Origin: Thiomonas sp.
GTDB lineage: Bacteria > Pseudomonadota > Gammaproteobacteria > Burkholderiales > Burkholderiaceae_C
Direction: 5' to 3'
Length of the DNA stretch: 6,690 nt
Assembly (NCBI GenBank): GCA_028706735.1
Contig: JAQTVS010000153.1
Span: 1-6,690 of the forward strand
Shown here: one piece after another, positions 5,185 to 6,690 of the stretch
How the letters are laid out: each line of letters opens with the position of its first letter
Position numbering within the stretch: the first letter of the stretch is position 1
Program-made: the position numbers and the translations under genes
Notes under the pieces: model-generated
Told to the model about the DNA's origin: nothing
Seen by the model: the letters and a program-made list of their open reading frames with translations, nothing else
Databases searched by the model: none

Positions 5185-6690
5185 ATGCAAGCACAAGACA
5201 TCAGCCTCGACGTTCTGGCAGAGAAATATGCCAAGGGCGACGAGCGCACCACCCAAGACATTCACACCCGCGTCGCCCGCGCCCTGGCGGTCGAAGAGGC
5301 CGACCCGGCCCGCAGCGAGGCGCTGTTCCGCCAGGCGCTGGAAAGCGGCTTTGTCCCTGCGGGCCGCATCATGTCCGCAGCGGGCACCGATATTCAGGCC
5401 ACGCTGATCAACTGCTTCGTCCAGCCCGTGGGCGATTCGGTTTCCGACGACAAGGACGGCAAGCCCAGCATCTACAAGGCGCTGGCGCAGGCAGCCGAAA
5501 CCATGCGGCGTGGCGGCGGCGTGGGCTACGACTTTTCGCGCATCCGACCGGTGGGCGCGCATGTCGGCGGCACGCACAGCCGCGCCAGCGGCCCGCTGTC
5601 GTTCATGCGGGTGTTCGACGCCTCGTGCGAAACCGTGGAATCGGCGGGCAGCCGCCGGGGGGCGCAGATGGGCGTGCTGCGCATCGACCATCCAGACATC
5701 GAAGCCTTCATCCACGCCAAGGACCAAGGCGCGTTCAAGAACTTCAATCTATCAGTGGGCGTGAGCGCGGCGTTCATGCAGGCGGTCGAAAACGATGCGC
5801 AGATCGATCTGGTGCACAAGGCCAGGCCGGGCGACGATCAGCTTGCCGAGAGCGCGCATCAACGCGCTGACGGCGAGTGGGTGTACCGCAGCGTGCGGGC
5901 CCGCGCGCTGTGGGACCAGATCATGCAGTCCACCTATGACCACGCCGAGCCGGGCATCCTGTTTCTCGACACCGCCAACGCCGACAACAATCTTTATTAC
6001 TGCGAAACCTTCGAGGCGACCAACCCTTGCGCCGAGGAGTTTCTGCCCGATTACGGCTGCTGCTGCCTCGGCTCGATCAACCTCACCCGCTTCGTGCGCG
6101 AGCCCTTCACCCCGCAGGCGCGGTTCGACGCCGAGGGCTTCCAGGCCGTCACCCGCACCGCGGTGCGCATGCTCGACAACGTGCTCGACGTCACCTATTG
6201 GCCGCTGGTCGAGCAGCACAATGAGGCGCAGAACAAGCGCCGCATCGGCCTGGGCTTTCTCGGCCTGGGCGACGCCTGCGTGATGCTCGGCCTGCGCTAC
6301 GACAGCGACGACGCCCGCCGCTTCGCCGCCGACATGGCCCGCACTCTGCGCGACGCCGCCTATTCCGCCTCGGTCGATCTCGCCAAGGAAAAGGGCGCGT
6401 TCCCGCTGTTCGACGCGCAGAAATACCTCGACAGCGGCTTCGCCCGGCGTCTGCCCGATGACCTTCGCGCCGCTATTCGCCAGCATGGCATCCGCAATTC
6501 GCACCTGCTCGCCGTGGCCCCCACCGGCACCATCAGCCTGGCCTTTGCCGACAACGCCAGCAATGGCATCGAGCCCGCCTTCTCGTGGGTCTATACCCGC
6601 AAGAAACGCATGGCCGACAACACCACCCGCGAATATGAAGTCGCCGATCACGCCTGGCGCCTGTACCGCAGCATGGGCCACGACATGAGC
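5185..6690 (+). CDS. nrdJ: Adenosylcobalamin-dependent (class II) ribonucleotide reductase, amino-terminal 502 residues
   Basis: The frame is open from ATG 5185 to the right edge without a stop, so the carboxy terminus is missing. Class II reductases convert ribonucleotides to deoxyribonucleotides using a radical derived from B12. Visible family motifs are ATLINCF (72-78) with redox Cys77, RRGGGVGYDFSRIRP (108-122) and SAGSRRGAQMGVLRIDHPDI (153-172) from the nucleotide-binding and specificity regions, NPCAE (280-284) with radical Cys282, Asn280 and Glu284, GCCCLGSINL (291-300) supplying the second redox cysteine (Cys293 by alignment), and APTGTISL (445-452). There is no ATP-cone before the barrel. 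The CCLGSINL and PTGTIS forms match the B12 class better than class I NrdA, and no nrdB is seen here. The ribosome site is weak (AGG at 5174-5176). The upstream gap of 68 bases is too short for a complete cobalamin riboswitch. Confidence 0.92.
   Translation, partial: MQAQDISLDVLAEKYAKGDERTTQDIHTRVARALAVEEADPARSEALFRQALESGFVPAGRIMSAAGTDIQATLINCFVQPVGDSVSDDKDGKPSIYKALAQAAETMRRGGGVGYDFSRIRPVGAHVGGTHSRASGPLSFMRVFDASCETVESAGSRRGAQMGVLRIDHPDIEAFIHAKDQGAFKNFNLSVGVSAAFMQAVENDAQIDLVHKARPGDDQLAESAHQRADGEWVYRSVRARALWDQIMQSTYDHAEPGILFLDTANADNNLYYCETFEATNPCAEEFLPDYGCCCLGSINLTRFVREPFTPQARFDAEGFQAVTRTAVRMLDNVLDVTYWPLVEQHNEAQNKRRIGLGFLGLGDACVMLGLRYDSDDARRFAADMARTLRDAAYSASVDLAKEKGAFPLFDAQKYLDSGFARRLPDDLRAAIRQHGIRNSHLLAVAPTGTISLAFADNASNGIEPAFSWVYTRKKRMADNTTREYEVADHAWRLYRSMGHDMS

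Noticed and set aside
5752..6681. A 309-codon open frame on the minus strand opposite nrdJ
   Set aside because: It runs antisense to conserved ribonucleotide reductase motifs and translates to repetitive G/A/V-rich sequence typical of shadow frames.

Overview
The window reads as ordinary chromosome from a GC-rich proteobacterium, most likely a betaproteobacterium of the Burkholderiales type (Thiomonas is one possibility). This is inferred from codon bias and from the look of the proteins: a LutC-like LUD protein, a GhrB-like reductase, RmuC and a B12-dependent ribonucleotide reductase. All genes lie on the + strand and are tightly packed. No gene-free stretch exceeds about 70 bases, apart from the 61 bases before the first start codon. 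I see no tRNA, rRNA, CRISPR array, insertion sequence or phage gene.

Layout. Bases 1-61 are a short leader with a clear ribosome binding site. Bases 62-447 encode a 4-oxalocrotonate-tautomerase-like protein broken by a one-base frameshift near base 120. After a 49-base gap come four genes in close succession: a LutC/YkgG-type LUD-domain protein (497-1156), an ion-transporter-superfamily membrane protein usually annotated as sodium:proton antiporter or citrate transporter (1146-2594), a D-2-hydroxyacid dehydrogenase of the glyoxylate/hydroxypyruvate reductase type (2591-3580), and the DNA recombination protein RmuC (3587-5116). The first three overlap by 11 and 4 bases, and RmuC follows after 6 bases, so translational coupling in one operon is likely. 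A 68-base gap then holds a terminator-like hairpin, followed by the first 502 codons of an adenosylcobalamin-dependent (class II) ribonucleotide reductase, nrdJ, which runs off the right edge.

How the genes may work together. The LUD protein, the transporter and the 2-hydroxyacid dehydrogenase could form a small unit for uptake and redox conversion of small hydroxy- or oxo-acids such as lactate, glycolate or glycerate. That is inference from adjacency and family membership. RmuC and NrdJ concern DNA maintenance and dNTP supply and are probably neighbours rather than partners of that unit.

I found no convincing novel system. The observations most worth checking are the tautomerase frameshift, the coupled LUD-transporter-dehydrogenase cassette, the regular 11-residue repeat in RmuC, and the rmuC-nrdJ junction.
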